Source of the DNA: Rhodopseudomonas sp.
GTDB taxonomy: Bacteria > Pseudomonadota > Alphaproteobacteria > Rhizobiales > Xanthobacteraceae
Reading direction: 5' to 3'
Assembly: GCA_016124795.1 (NCBI GenBank)
Contig: WGNB01000013.1
Span: 1 to 64,000 of the forward strand
DNA length: 64,000 nt
Below, in pieces: positions 36,655 through 46,050 of this stretch; the first letter of the stretch is position 1, and each line of letters opens with the position of its first letter. Position numbers and translations under genes: made by a program. Under the pieces are notes generated by a model. That model was not told where the DNA came from and did no database searches. It saw nothing but the letters and a program-made list of their open reading frames with translations.

Positions 36655-36689
36655 CGCGCTTTGACCGGACGCAAATAGCATCACGCGAT

Positions 36690-36727
36690 GTCATTCCGGA
36701 CCGCCGCCGCGCGGCATCCGGAATGAC
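36690..36727. repeat. Short GTCATTCCGG palindrome (copy 3 of the MITE-like family)
   Basis: The termini GTCATTCCGGA and TCCGGAATGAC enclose a CCGCCGCCGCGCGG core. It appears to be a deleted version of the elements at 20478, 24399 and 50499. Confidence 0.7.
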
Positions 36728-36752
36728 GGAGGCAGGCAGTTCGGACGACCGA

Positions 36753-37325
36753 TTACGCCTGATAATTGACGATCAGCGAACTGATCTGTGACGACAGGCT
36801 GCTGCCGCTCGCCCCATACGTCGACGAGTTGCTCTGCGAATTCTTGATCATGTCGAGAAAGTCGGACAGCAGCTTGGCGGTCTGGCTATCGGTCGAGGTC
36901 GAGCTGTCCGTCGACGTCGAGGACGACGACGAACTGTCGCTGGACGAGGACGTGCTGTCCGACGGCGGGCCGGGCGGCGGACCGCCAGCGCCACCCGCGC
37001 CGCCAGGACCGCCCTTGAAGGTCTGCGCGAATACGTTCTTAAGTTCATCGGCTTGGGCGCTGGTCAATTTACCGCTGCTGACCTCGCCGGCAATCAGGTC
37101 GTCGATCTTGGATTTCATCTCGTCCGGCGATGGCGGCGTCGAGCCCGAGCCGGAGGTCGGCTTACTGGCCTGCATCGCCTTGTCGATATCGTCGAGCGCC
37201 GAGCTGAGCGCCGACTGATCGGCCGAGCTGATGGTGCCGGCGGACACTTCCGACGTCAGTTCATTCTGCAAGCGGGTAAGCGGCGAATATTGCTGCGCCG
37301 ATGTGGCGGACGTAATCGAACTCAT
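36753..37325 (-). CDS. Ser-rich protein of unknown function
   Basis: This 190-residue protein has no signal peptide. The N-terminal part has two similar helical stretches (LTSEVSAGTISSADQSALSSALDDI and LIAGEVSSGKLTSAQADELKNVF), a duplicated motif of about 25 residues. Then come a Gly/Pro run (GGPGGAGGAGGPPPGPP), a long Ser/Thr/Asp run (about 120-150) and a helical end. The ATG has a GGGGGATC RBS. I recall similar proteins in related genomes, but function is unknown. It is divergent from the response-regulator gene. Confidence 0.75.
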   Translation of the reverse strand: MSSITSATSAQQYSPLTRLQNELTSEVSAGTISSADQSALSSALDDIDKAMQASKPTSGSGSTPPSPDEMKSKIDDLIAGEVSSGKLTSAQADELKNVFAQTFKGGPGGAGGAGGPPPGPPSDSTSSSSDSSSSSSTSTDSSTSTDSQTAKLLSDFLDMIKNSQSNSSTYGASGSSLSSQISSLIVNYQA

Positions 37326-37514
37326 GGTTGATCCCCCAATGGGCCGACGAACGGATCGCCAGCCCGGTTCAGGCGATCATTCGGCCGACGCAGTTAACGA
37401 GCGCTTGCCAGCCCGGCGGCGATTTGTTTCGCTGTGTATCGCCAAGCCTGCCAGATACATTCAGAAACAATTTTCCGCCGCCGTTCTGGCATCATCGGCG
37501 TCAGCGAATCGCCC

Positions 37515-38234
37515 ATGAAAAAACCGCCGCATATTCTGGTGATCGACGACGACCGCGAAATCAGCAGTCTGGTGGCGCGCTATTTGCGCGACAACGACTG
37601 CCGGGTTTCGCTGCTCGGCGACGGCCGCGACCTCGACCGCCTGCTCGACGACCACCGCATCGACCTGATCGTGCTCGATCTGATGCTGCCCGGCGAGGAC
37701 GGCCTAAGCCTCTGCAAGCGGCTGCGCGCCCGTTCGCAATTGCCCATCGTCATGCTGACCGCCAAGGGCGACGAGGTCGACCGCATTCTCGGCCTTGAAC
37801 TCGGCGCCGACGATTACCTGGCCAAACCGTTCAACCCGCGCGAATTGCTGGCGCGCATCCGCGCCGTGCTGCGGCGCTCGGCCAGCGGCGTATTGTGCAC
37901 GGCCGGCAACCGCAGCCGCGTGCTCGCCTTCCTCGGCTGGCGGATCGACTGCGCCTTGCGCGAACTCAAGAACGCCGACGGCGTTCATGTCATTCTCACC
38001 GACGCCGAGTTCAGCCTGTTGCAGGCCTTGTGCGAGCGGCCCGGCCGCATCCTGTCGCGCGACCAGTTGCTCGACGTCACGCAAGGTCGCAGCCCCGGCA
38101 TCTTCGAGCGCAGCATCGATATTCTGATCAGCCGGCTGCGCCGCAAGATCGAAAACGATCCGCGCCAGCCGAGCATCATCAAGACCGTCCGCTCCGAAGG
38201 CTATCTGTTCACGCCAACGGTCGAAGCCGCATGA
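37515..38234 (+). CDS. OmpR-family response regulator
   Basis: This 239-residue regulator has a receiver domain (residues about 5-120) with acidic pocket IDDDRE, phosphoacceptor Asp55 in IVLDLMLPGEDG, and Lys in YLAKPFNPREL. A winged-helix output domain (about 140-235) has FERSIDILISRLRRKIENDP and IKTVRSEGYLF. The ATG at 37515 puts the receiver at the N-terminus. The kinase gene follows after 25 bases, so the two form an OmpR/EnvZ-like pair. The stimulus is not evident. Confidence 0.94.
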   Translation: MKKPPHILVIDDDREISSLVARYLRDNDCRVSLLGDGRDLDRLLDDHRIDLIVLDLMLPGEDGLSLCKRLRARSQLPIVMLTAKGDEVDRILGLELGADDYLAKPFNPRELLARIRAVLRRSASGVLCTAGNRSRVLAFLGWRIDCALRELKNADGVHVILTDAEFSLLQALCERPGRILSRDQLLDVTQGRSPGIFERSIDILISRLRRKIENDPRQPSIIKTVRSEGYLFTPTVEAA

Positions 38235-38259
38235 GTGATGCCCCAATGACCGACGCCGC

Positions 38260-39600
38260 ATGAACGTCGTCCGCGCGCTGTTTCTCAACCGCATCGGCGG
38301 ACAGATCGCCGTCGTCCTCGTGCTGTCGCTGTTTGCCATTCACGCCGTCATCACCGCCTCGCTGTTCATTGCCCATCGCGGCAAGAGCTGGGTGCCGCCG
38401 GACGGCGGCCCGGCACAATTCGTCTCCGCCATCCAGTTGATGGCCGCCGCCACTCCGGCGGAACGCGAAGCCGCGCTGGCGCAGGTCACGCGCGCCTTTC
38501 CGCAATTGCGGATCGCCGAAGCGTCGGCAATGCCGCCATCGGCGAACGCGGCCGCCGACGACCGGCGGCTGCGATTCCTTGGCGACATCCTCGGACCGCG
38601 CTTCCGGCTTGTCGCCGCGCCGCCGGACCGCGACCGGATCGCCGTGCGTCTGCCGGATGGCGCGGTGCTGACGGCGGATCTGCCGGCCGGCGGCGAGCCG
38701 CCGATGCTCGGCGGCCCGGTGGCGTTCACGCTGCTCTTCGTCGTCGTCAGCGTCACCTTGCTCGGCCTGTGGGCGACACGCGCCTTGCGCAGTCCGCTGT
38801 CGGCCTTCGCGCAGGCGGCGGAGAATTTCAGCCTCGACGACAGGGCCGCCGCCGATATCGCGCCGCTGCCCGAGCGTGGCCCGGAGGAAGTGCGCGCCGT
38901 CGCTAAGGCGTTCAACCGGATGCGCGGCCGCATCCGCGCGCTGGTCGACGACCGCACCCGGATGCTCGCGGCGATGGGCCACGACCTGCGCACGCCGATC
39001 ACCCGGCTGCGGCTGCGCAGCGAATTCATCGCCGACCCCGATCTGCGCGGCCAGATGCTGGCCGACCTCGACCAGATGCGGCGCATGACCGAGGGCGTCG
39101 TGTCATTCCTGCGCGACGGCCAGCAACGGCCGGCCGCCACCCGCGTCGATCTCGCGACCGGCCTGCAGACGATCTGCGACCAGTTCGCCGACATGGGACA
39201 CCGCGTCGATTATCGCGGCCCCGACCATTGCGCGGTCACGGCGTCGGCCGACGAGTTGCACCGCGCCGTCAGCAACATCATCGACAACGCCGTCCGCTAC
39301 GCGAACACAACCGAGGTCAGCCTGATCCCGACGCCGGACGCGGTGACCATCGAGGTGAGCGACGACGGTCCCGGCATTCTCGACATCCGCAAGGAGGCGA
39401 TGCTGGAACCCTTCAGCCGCGGCGACGACGCCCGGCCGATGAACGAGGCCAGCGGCTTCGGCCTTGGCCTGTCGATCGCCCGGGCGGTCGCGCAGGCCCA
39501 CGGCGGAACTTTGACCCTGCACGACCGCACCCCGAACGGCCTCACCGTCCGGCTCACCTTGCCGGGCGGGGCAGCCATCCACCGCCCCGCATTGACTTAA
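38260..39600 (+). CDS. EnvZ-like sensor histidine kinase
   Basis: This is a 446-residue membrane kinase with two helices (about 15-35 and 150-172) around a periplasmic sensor region, then a HAMP domain ending in FNRMRGRIRALVDD. The dimerisation domain has His241 in AMGHDLRTPITRLRLR, and the ATPase domain has the N box (NIIDNAVRYA) and G boxes (DDGPGI, GFGLGLSIARAVAQAHGG). All catalytic motifs are intact. It is co-transcribed with the regulator at 37515. The thiC leader starts right after it. Confidence 0.95.
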   Translation: MNVVRALFLNRIGGQIAVVLVLSLFAIHAVITASLFIAHRGKSWVPPDGGPAQFVSAIQLMAAATPAEREAALAQVTRAFPQLRIAEASAMPPSANAAADDRRLRFLGDILGPRFRLVAAPPDRDRIAVRLPDGAVLTADLPAGGEPPMLGGPVAFTLLFVVVSVTLLGLWATRALRSPLSAFAQAAENFSLDDRAAADIAPLPERGPEEVRAVAKAFNRMRGRIRALVDDRTRMLAAMGHDLRTPITRLRLRSEFIADPDLRGQMLADLDQMRRMTEGVVSFLRDGQQRPAATRVDLATGLQTICDQFADMGHRVDYRGPDHCAVTASADELHRAVSNIIDNAVRYANTTEVSLIPTPDAVTIEVSDDGPGILDIRKEAMLEPFSRGDDARPMNEASGFGLGLSIARAVAQAHGGTLTLHDRTPNGLTVRLTLPGGAAIHRPALT

Positions 39601-39626
39601 ATCAGCCCCGGACTACATTAGCCGCG

Positions 39627-39704
39627 TTCCGAGGGGTGCCCATGGCGGGCTGAGAAACACCCTTTGAACCTGATCCGGGTCATGCCGGCGAAGGGACAGG
39701 GACT
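39627..39704 (+). ncRNA. TPP (THI-box) riboswitch upstream of thiC
   Basis: The conserved TPP aptamer is visible: GAGGGGTGCC with GGCTGAGAAACACCC for the pyrimidine-sensing arm, then TTTGAACCTGATCCGGGT and GCGAAGGGACAGG for the pyrophosphate arm. It lies 133 bases before the thiC start. A hairpin at 39770-39805 (CTGG..CCGAAAA with TTTTCGG.CCAG) could be part of the expression platform. No T-run follows it, so control may act on translation or Rho. TPP binding lowers thiC expression in such systems. Confidence 0.95.
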
Positions 39705-39749
39705 ATGCCCCCCAGCCGTACTGTATCCGTCATTCGATTTTGCGCGTGA

Positions 39750-41801
<2,052 letters not shown>

Positions 41802-41815
41802 CCTTTTACTCCGTT

Positions 41816-41871
41816 CGTCCCCGCGCAAGCGGGGACCCCGCGCGTCATGGTCGGGCTTGTCCCGGCCATAG
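41816..41871. repeat. Two short intergenic palindromes after thiC
   Basis: CGTCCCCGCGCAAGCGGGGACC (41816-41837, split by a CGCAAG loop) and ATGGTCGGGCTTGTCCCGGCCAT (41847-41869) are hairpin-forming repeats of kinds seen elsewhere in the window (20240, 51499). Confidence 0.65.
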
Positions 41872-41914
41872 ACGGTTAATTTCTAGCGCTAAGGCAGCAA
41901 AGCTCCATGCCGCC

Positions 41915-42118
41915 TTAAAGCTTCCGCCATTTGTCGCGACCGGGCCCTACATCTCGGACTCGCTCGACATGAATCGCCGCGTTCGGATCTCTCGTTTTTG
42001 CGGTATCAATACCCTGGGCTTGTGTTTGCGTAACAGCGAACGGCGTTTTCACGCCCTTCTCTGTTACGTTGTAGCGATGGTCATCACGCTGTTCGACGAA
42101 AAAGACTTTCTTCGCCAT
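41915..42118 (-). CDS. DUF2188-type small protein
   Basis: This 67-residue protein starts MAKKVFFVEQRDDHRYNV and ends VGPGRDKWRKL, the pattern of DUF2188 (short proteins with two copies of a strand-rich motif and a C-terminal R-x-x-D-KW tail). The ATG at 42118 has a GGGAG RBS. It lies just downstream of the ParB-like gene on the same strand with a 35-base gap, so the two probably form an operon read from the TGTACA operator region. Base composition is lower in GC than the chromosome. Confidence 0.75.
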   Translation of the reverse strand: MAKKVFFVEQRDDHRYNVTEKGVKTPFAVTQTQAQGIDTAKTRDPNAAIHVERVRDVGPGRDKWRKL

Positions 42119-42153
42119 AGTTAATCTCCCTTTCCTTTGCGGATAAGCCAAGT

Positions 42154-42993
42154 TCAATCGATATCCTCAACCTGCTTTGTCATTGCGCCCTGCAATTGCG
42201 CAAGCGATCCTTTGTACCCATTCTTAAATAGATTCCATGCCTTGATGATAACAGCCGCACGGGTTAATTCGTGGATGCGGCCATTATTGTTTGCCCTTTG
42301 CGAATGCAGCAAGGCCTGCATTGTATCGATAATTTGATATTTTCCATTTCTTTGACCACTAAGCCACGCACGCACGAATTCATTGGCCTTGCCTGCGTCG
42401 CTCTTTGAAAATTTATATATAAGCGCAGCAATTTGTCCTGCGGGATGCGCGTACTGCTTATTCACCGCGCGCCCCTGCTTGAGCCACGGCTCAATGTCTG
42501 GGTACTTGTCGCGAACAAGTTCAAGAACGAACTCGGGTCTCAACGTTTCCCGGTTGTAAGGATTGGTGTCGAGCAGATAGGCCCAACGCACAGCCGCTGC
42601 CAATGTCGATGCATATTTGTATCCGGCGATGTGGAGAACGTCGGCCGGATTGCGTGGCTTGCCAATGTCCATACGTCCGAAAAGCGCCGGGTCGATGTTG
42701 AAAACAACATGAGTCGTGAAAGGTTTATTTGCGCGCACACATGCCGCCAGTCGATTCTGACCGTCTAGCAAACGGCCATCCGGAGCAAATTTGAGCGTGT
42801 CTCCTGTCAAGCCCCACTTTTTCGTCGTCATATCTGCAGCAAATTGCTGGACCTTATTCGGCTTTGGCGGCCGGTTTCCTTGATTTCGCTCTTCCAGCAA
42901 AACTTCAGCAGACGCTGGATCAATAGTGATAATCCGGCTCGTCTCGGGTGGGCTTTTCAGAAATTTCTCAATCTCTTTAAGAGCTTGGGCCAT
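42154..42993 (-). CDS. ParB/nuclease-like phage-type protein
   Basis: This 279-residue protein has an N-terminal half like the ParB-N/DGQ(H/N)RL class: IITIDPASAEVLLEERNQGN, then KVQQFAADMTTKKW, and the hallmark DGRLLDGQNRLAACVRANKPF. A mostly helical C-terminal domain follows. Such proteins are common on phages and integrative elements; whether this one binds DNA, cuts it or hydrolyses CTP is unknown. The ATG at 42993 (GGAG RBS eight bases away) is chosen because family similarity starts there, although the frame is open through the divergent gene. GC and codon use point to acquisition. Confidence 0.75.
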   Translation of the reverse strand: MAQALKEIEKFLKSPPETSRIITIDPASAEVLLEERNQGNRPPKPNKVQQFAADMTTKKWGLTGDTLKFAPDGRLLDGQNRLAACVRANKPFTTHVVFNIDPALFGRMDIGKPRNPADVLHIAGYKYASTLAAAVRWAYLLDTNPYNRETLRPEFVLELVRDKYPDIEPWLKQGRAVNKQYAHPAGQIAALIYKFSKSDAGKANEFVRAWLSGQRNGKYQIIDTMQALLHSQRANNNGRIHELTRAAVIIKAWNLFKNGYKGSLAQLQGAMTKQVEDID

Positions 42994-43020
42994 ATCGTAT
43001 TCTCCAAAAAATACAAGATG

Positions 43021-43063
43021 TGTACATGTACTTATGGTGTACATTCTATGTACAATATTGTAC
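43021..43063. promoter_or_regulatory. Array of TGTAC operator-like dyads between divergent genes
   Basis: Within 43 bases lie GTACATGTAC (43022-43031), GTGTACA (43038-43044) and the perfect 14-base palindrome GTACAATATTGTAC (43050-43063). All are built from TGTAC/GTACA and lie 28-70 bases upstream of the ParB-like gene start. The pattern looks like several binding sites for one dimeric repressor. Confidence 0.65.
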
Positions 43064-43132
43064 GAGTCAAGCGACTTTCGCGGGGGAGTTGTAGCCTTGA
43101 ACCGGGCGATGGGCCGCCCTAACCTATTCCCC

Positions 43133-43420
43133 ATGAACCTCATCCGCCGCAGCATCGCTCTCGATCCCGCGACCGACGCGCGCTTGCGCGAACTGGCGGC
43201 CGAGCGCGGACAGGATGAAGCCGCCGTGCTGGCGGAAGCCGTGGCCCTCTTGGATTCCGTCGTCGACATCGGCAACCCGGATATCGCGGAGGATCGCCGC
43301 CGCTTGGACGATTTCAGTCGCACGCGCGAGGCGATCCCGCTGCACGATGTCAAAACCTGGGTCGAAAGCTGGGGCACCGACAAGGAATTGCCGCGGCCGA
43401 AGCCGCAGCGGCTCGGATGA
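43133..43420 (+). CDS. Ribbon-helix-helix antitoxin (ParD-like)
   Basis: This 95-residue protein has an N-terminal ribbon-helix-helix DNA-binding part (RRSIALDPATDARLRELAAERGQ split over strand and helix) and a C-terminal tail rich in Asp, Arg and Pro that would wrap the toxin. It starts at ATG 43133, where similarity begins; the upstream open frame is antisense to the ParB-like gene. It overlaps the toxin gene by ATGA, as usual in type II systems, and should autoregulate the pair. Confidence 0.87.
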   Translation: MNLIRRSIALDPATDARLRELAAERGQDEAAVLAEAVALLDSVVDIGNPDIAEDRRRLDDFSRTREAIPLHDVKTWVESWGTDKELPRPKPQRLG

Positions 43421-43701
43421 TCCTGTTTTCGCCCGACGCCGCTGCCGACATCGAGCGGGTCCGCGAATTTCTTGACATCAACAATCCCGAAGCCGCCAAA
43501 CGGGCGCTATACACGATCTTCGCGGCGCTGGAGCGCGTCGAGGATTTTCCCGATCTCGGCCGGCCGACCGAAGACACCGACATCCGCCAGATCGTGATCC
43601 CGTTCGGTGCGGCGGGCTACATTGTCCGATACACGCTGCTGCCGGAGCGCGGCGACTTGCTTGTCTTGCGGTTGTGGCATGGCCGCGAAGCGCGGACGTA
43701 A
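43417..43701 (+). CDS. RelE/ParE-family toxin
   Basis: This 94-residue ParE-type toxin opens ILFSPDAAADIERVREFLD and includes ALERVEDFPDLGRPTED, then IPFGAAGYIVRYTLLP and the final VLRLWHGREAR. These are the helix hairpin and strand pattern of the ParE/RelE fold. ParE members inhibit gyrase and RelE members cut mRNA; sequence fits ParE better because typical RelE catalytic residues are not evident. It is translationally coupled to the antitoxin. Directly behind it lies a broken brnA end. Confidence 0.9.
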   Translation: MILFSPDAAADIERVREFLDINNPEAAKRALYTIFAALERVEDFPDLGRPTEDTDIRQIVIPFGAAGYIVRYTLLPERGDLLVLRLWHGREART

Positions 43702-43707
43702 ACGCCC

Positions 43708-43806
43708 CTACTTCCCCGCCACCTTCCTCAGCGCCGCATTGATCCGCTCCTGCCAGCCCGGCCCATCGGCCTGGAAGAAATCCAGTACCTCGCGGTCGAG
43801 GCACAA
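43708..43806 (-). pseudogene. 3' fragment of a brnA-type antitoxin gene (copy 1)
   Basis: The minus strand reads LDREVLDFFQADGPGW then QERINAALRKVAGK and a stop, which is the C-terminal end of BrnA antitoxins. The frame has no start and breaks off at a REP-like sequence (43811). No brnT toxin gene is present. Confidence 0.75.
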
Positions 43807-43810
43807 GCCC

Positions 43811-43841
43811 GTAGGGCGGATTAGCGAGGGTGCAATCCACC
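43811..43841. repeat. REP element abutting the first brnA fragment
   Basis: GTAGGGCGGATTAGCGAGG followed by GCAATCCACC is the same family as 44808. It starts four bases beyond the brnA fragment. Confidence 0.75.
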
Positions 43842-43895
43842 ATATCCCTTCCAACAATCCACCCTCGTCAATACGGGTTTAGTTGCTGGCGGCAT

Positions 43896-44579
43896 TTATA
43901 GAACGGACTCGGCCACTTCCATAAATCGCTTGGTATCGGAAGATCGAGTTAGGAACTGCCCAATCGACAACAATTCCAAATAAACCGGGTTCTTTCCGGG
44001 CAAGTTTTTCTGAACGGGCTGGGCAGGCTGACCACCGAAAAGCATTGGCTCGGCGAGAACGGCATCCGAAGTAGCATATGCCTCTTCGTCCTGTTTGCGC
44101 TTGTGGTCTAGATGGGCTCCGCCCTTTTTGTTGGCGATGTACTGGATCAACTGTTTGCGCGTGATCTTTCTGCCTTTTGCGTAAACGGCACACGAGTCTT
44201 TGAACTCAGAAAGGCTGAAGTTGTATTCCATGTCGTTCTTTTCGCGCTCGAACAACTCCTTGACCTCTTTGTCCGACAACGCGCGTCCCGGCATAAACTT
44301 AGCGTTGCCAATTGAGAGGCCACCGATTTGGCCTCCGCCGGCTACGGCAAGGTCGTCTTGTTGCAAACCGTCGGCCCGAAGCCGGGGCGCGACTACCATT
44401 GGGGATTTCGGTTGCAGTTGGAGAAGCTTCCAACTGCGAACATAAGCATCCTCGATGAGCAAGTGCCGCAGCTGAACACTAACTCGGCGAAGTTGGTGAT
44501 CGTCGCACTCGGGGCCGGTCTCCTTGGCAATATGCCTCAAGTCTTCAAGGGTAAGTTCGATTAGTTCACGCTCTTGCAT
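43896..44579 (-). CDS. Accessory protein of unknown function with a GGAHLD motif
   Basis: This 227-residue protein has no signal or membrane helix. A likely helical N-terminal half precedes a conserved-looking block SCAVYAKGRKITRKQLI followed by YIANKKGGAHLDHKRK. I have seen the 'isr..vi.yvAnk.GG.H.D' pattern in uncharacterised accessory proteins but know no function. The ATG at 44579 (MQERELIEL) is preferred; another lies at 44597. Base composition is lower in GC than core genes, and it sits between brnA fragments and REP elements in the accessory island. Confidence 0.65.
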   Translation of the reverse strand: MQERELIELTLEDLRHIAKETGPECDDHQLRRVSVQLRHLLIEDAYVRSWKLLQLQPKSPMVVAPRLRADGLQQDDLAVAGGGQIGGLSIGNAKFMPGRALSDKEVKELFEREKNDMEYNFSLSEFKDSCAVYAKGRKITRKQLIQYIANKKGGAHLDHKRKQDEEAYATSDAVLAEPMLFGGQPAQPVQKNLPGKNPVYLELLSIGQFLTRSSDTKRFMEVAESVL

Positions 44580-44719
44580 TTGAAGACAGATGGCCATGTC
44601 ACACCGTGCTTTTCAACCCTGTATTTAGCAGGGGCGGATTAGCGCGGCGCGGTCCGAGCCAATCTTGCTGGATATTCCCCATTCCGCCCGCCCGTCTGCG
44701 CTACAGACGATACTCCCCC

Positions 44720-44797
44720 CTAACTCCCCGCCACCTTCCTCAGCACCGGATTAATCCGCTCCTGCCAGCCCGGGCCGTCGGCCTGGAAGAAATCCAG
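44720..44797 (-). pseudogene. 3' fragment of a brnA-type antitoxin gene (copy 2)
   Basis: The minus strand reads LDFFQADGPGWQERIN then PVLRKVAGS and a stop. It is nearly identical to the fragment at 43708 and is again cut off next to a REP (44808). The surrounding DNA (CCGCCACCTTCCTCAGC) is shared by both copies. Confidence 0.75.
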
Positions 44798-44807
44798 CCC
44801 GTAGCCC

Positions 44808-44901
44808 GTAGGGCGGATTAGCGAAGCGTAATCCGCCATTTTATTTTCGCCAACTGCCGTCTCGGCGCGGCGGGTTACGGCTTCGCCTAACCCGCCCTAC
44901 G
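44808..44901. repeat. Inverted pair of REP elements 3' of the dead RAYT gene
   Basis: A REP at 44808-44838 (GTAGGGCGGATTAGCGAAGC, GTAATCCGCC) and a mirror REP at 44868-44901 (GGCGGGTTACGG, CTAACCCGCCCTACG) lie within 94 bases. The second overlaps the end of the RAYT pseudogene. Confidence 0.87.
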
Positions 44902-45448
44902 ACGCCTCACCAAATTCGCCGACCGCATTCAAATCTCCCGCCCAATCTAGCGGGAAAACGCCTTGCCGCACGTCGCGGTGAAACGACGAATGCGGCCAAT
45001 CCTGCACCCGCGTCACAAGACCGTGTTTCACCGGGTTGATGTCGCAATACTCCACATGCCGCGCATAATCGTCTTCGTCGCGGATCAAATGCTCCCAAAA
45101 CCGTCACTGCCCAATGCCGCGCTCCCCGCGCTTCTATCGCACCGCGCTGAGACGCTCCTGCTTCGGCAAGCCCTTGGCAAAGCGTGTCTTGATCAGACGC
45201 CAGCGTGTCGAAAAATCCGAATCGCCTGGCGGCAGCGTCAACACAGCATGCAGATGGTCGGACAACACGACGATGGCATCGATCTCGAACGGATAGCGCT
45301 GCCGCGTCTGCGCGACCGCATCGCGCAACGCGTCAATTTGATCTCCCAACAGAGACCGTTTGCGTTCGAGCAGATTGACGGTGAAAAACCAGCACCCGCC
45401 CGAAACGAAGGCACGGCGATGATTCGGCACACCCGCATCATACGCCAA
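44897..45448 (-). pseudogene. REP-associated tyrosine transposase (RAYT), inactivated by two stop codons
   Basis: The minus-strand frame encodes a Y1-type transposase of the TnpA-REP family: GGCWFFTVNLLERKRSLL, the HUH motif as VVLSDHLHAVLTLP, then YCDINPVKHGLV, HSSFHRDV and the expected C-terminus. Two in-frame nonsense codons break it: TAG at 45134-45136 and TGA at 45104-45106. The frame is otherwise continuous, with RFWEHLIRDEDDYARHVEYC resuming after the second stop. RAYTs mobilise or maintain REP sequences as single-stranded DNA; REPs of one family flank both ends here. Confidence 0.88.
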
Positions 45449-45450
45449 AT

Positions 45451-45480
45451 GGCGGATTAAGCTTCGCTAATCCGCCCTAC
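45451..45480. repeat. REP element at the 5' end of the RAYT pseudogene
   Basis: GGCGGATTAAGC and GCTAATCCGCCCTAC form a mirror-oriented REP two bases beyond the RAYT start codon. Confidence 0.85.
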
Positions 45481-45565
45481 ACGCTCTGCCCGCGACGGCC
45501 CATTCCCCTTCGCCAATCCGCCCGACGGATGCTATCTTAAACTCCCAGCAAACGAGAGACGTCTC

Positions 45566-45913
45566 ATGCCAACCAAACGCTTGACACTGGCCCTGACCGT
45601 CGCACTGCTGGCGACGCCCGCTGTGGCGGCCGGCGCGATGAATGAGAATCGAGCCCGGGCCGCCGCCGTGCAAATCCTCAAAGGCGACCCTTACGGCAAG
45701 ACCGACGCGCAAGTTTTGAGGAACATCACCGAGGCCCAGTTCATCACCGCCGGCAGCGTCTGCGGCAAGAAGGTGACGCGGCCGGTTTGGCAATTGCATG
45801 TCGTGGTCCCGAAAGCGCGCAACCCGTCGGGCGACAACGACATCAGTGGCTACCTGGTGATCGACGGCCACACCGGAAAAATGGTCTGCGCCGGACTGCC
45901 GTTCCTCGATTGA
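45566..45913 (+). CDS. Small exported protein of unknown function
   Basis: This 115-residue protein has a signal peptide (about residues 1-22, ATPAVAAGA). The mature part begins with a helix (ARAAAVQILKGDPYGKT) followed by strands, with two cysteines (SVCGKK and MVCAGL) that could form a disulfide, and DISGYLVIDGHTGKM. The RBS is ACGAGAGACG. I do not recognise a family. It lies between a REP-flanked RAYT and the ridA/thiC junction. Confidence 0.75.
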   Translation: MPTKRLTLALTVALLATPAVAAGAMNENRARAAAVQILKGDPYGKTDAQVLRNITEAQFITAGSVCGKKVTRPVWQLHVVVPKARNPSGDNDISGYLVIDGHTGKMVCAGLPFLD

Positions 45914-45975
45914 GCCCCAAAAGCGCGGTCGCATCCTGCCATGCGGGCTACGCGTGCTGCGCTAATCCGCCCCAC

Positions 45976-46041
45976 CTGTTGTTCATCTTCGGCATTCCGG
46001 GCTTCGGCGATAACGGCAAACTGGCGGAGGGTTTCGAAGCG
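45976..46041 (+). pseudogene. Fragment of a ridA-family gene
   Basis: About 66 bases match the intact ridA-family gene (48326-48391), including the run GGCATTCCGGGCTTCG. The translation LLFIFGIPGFGDNGKLAEGFEA matches LLFISGIPGFDDNGVLAEGFEA when read in pieces. It lacks a start and ends where the thiC fragment begins. Confidence 0.8.
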
Positions 46042-46050
46042 AGACCCGTA

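Noticed and set aside
35209-36684. Minus-strand open frame opposite the DUF4403 gene
   Set aside because: Shadow frame; the plus-strand gene has an RBS, a membrane anchor and a recognisable domain.
38209-39582. Long minus-strand frames opposite the histidine kinase
   Set aside because: The plus-strand kinase has all catalytic boxes; the minus frames show only shadow composition.
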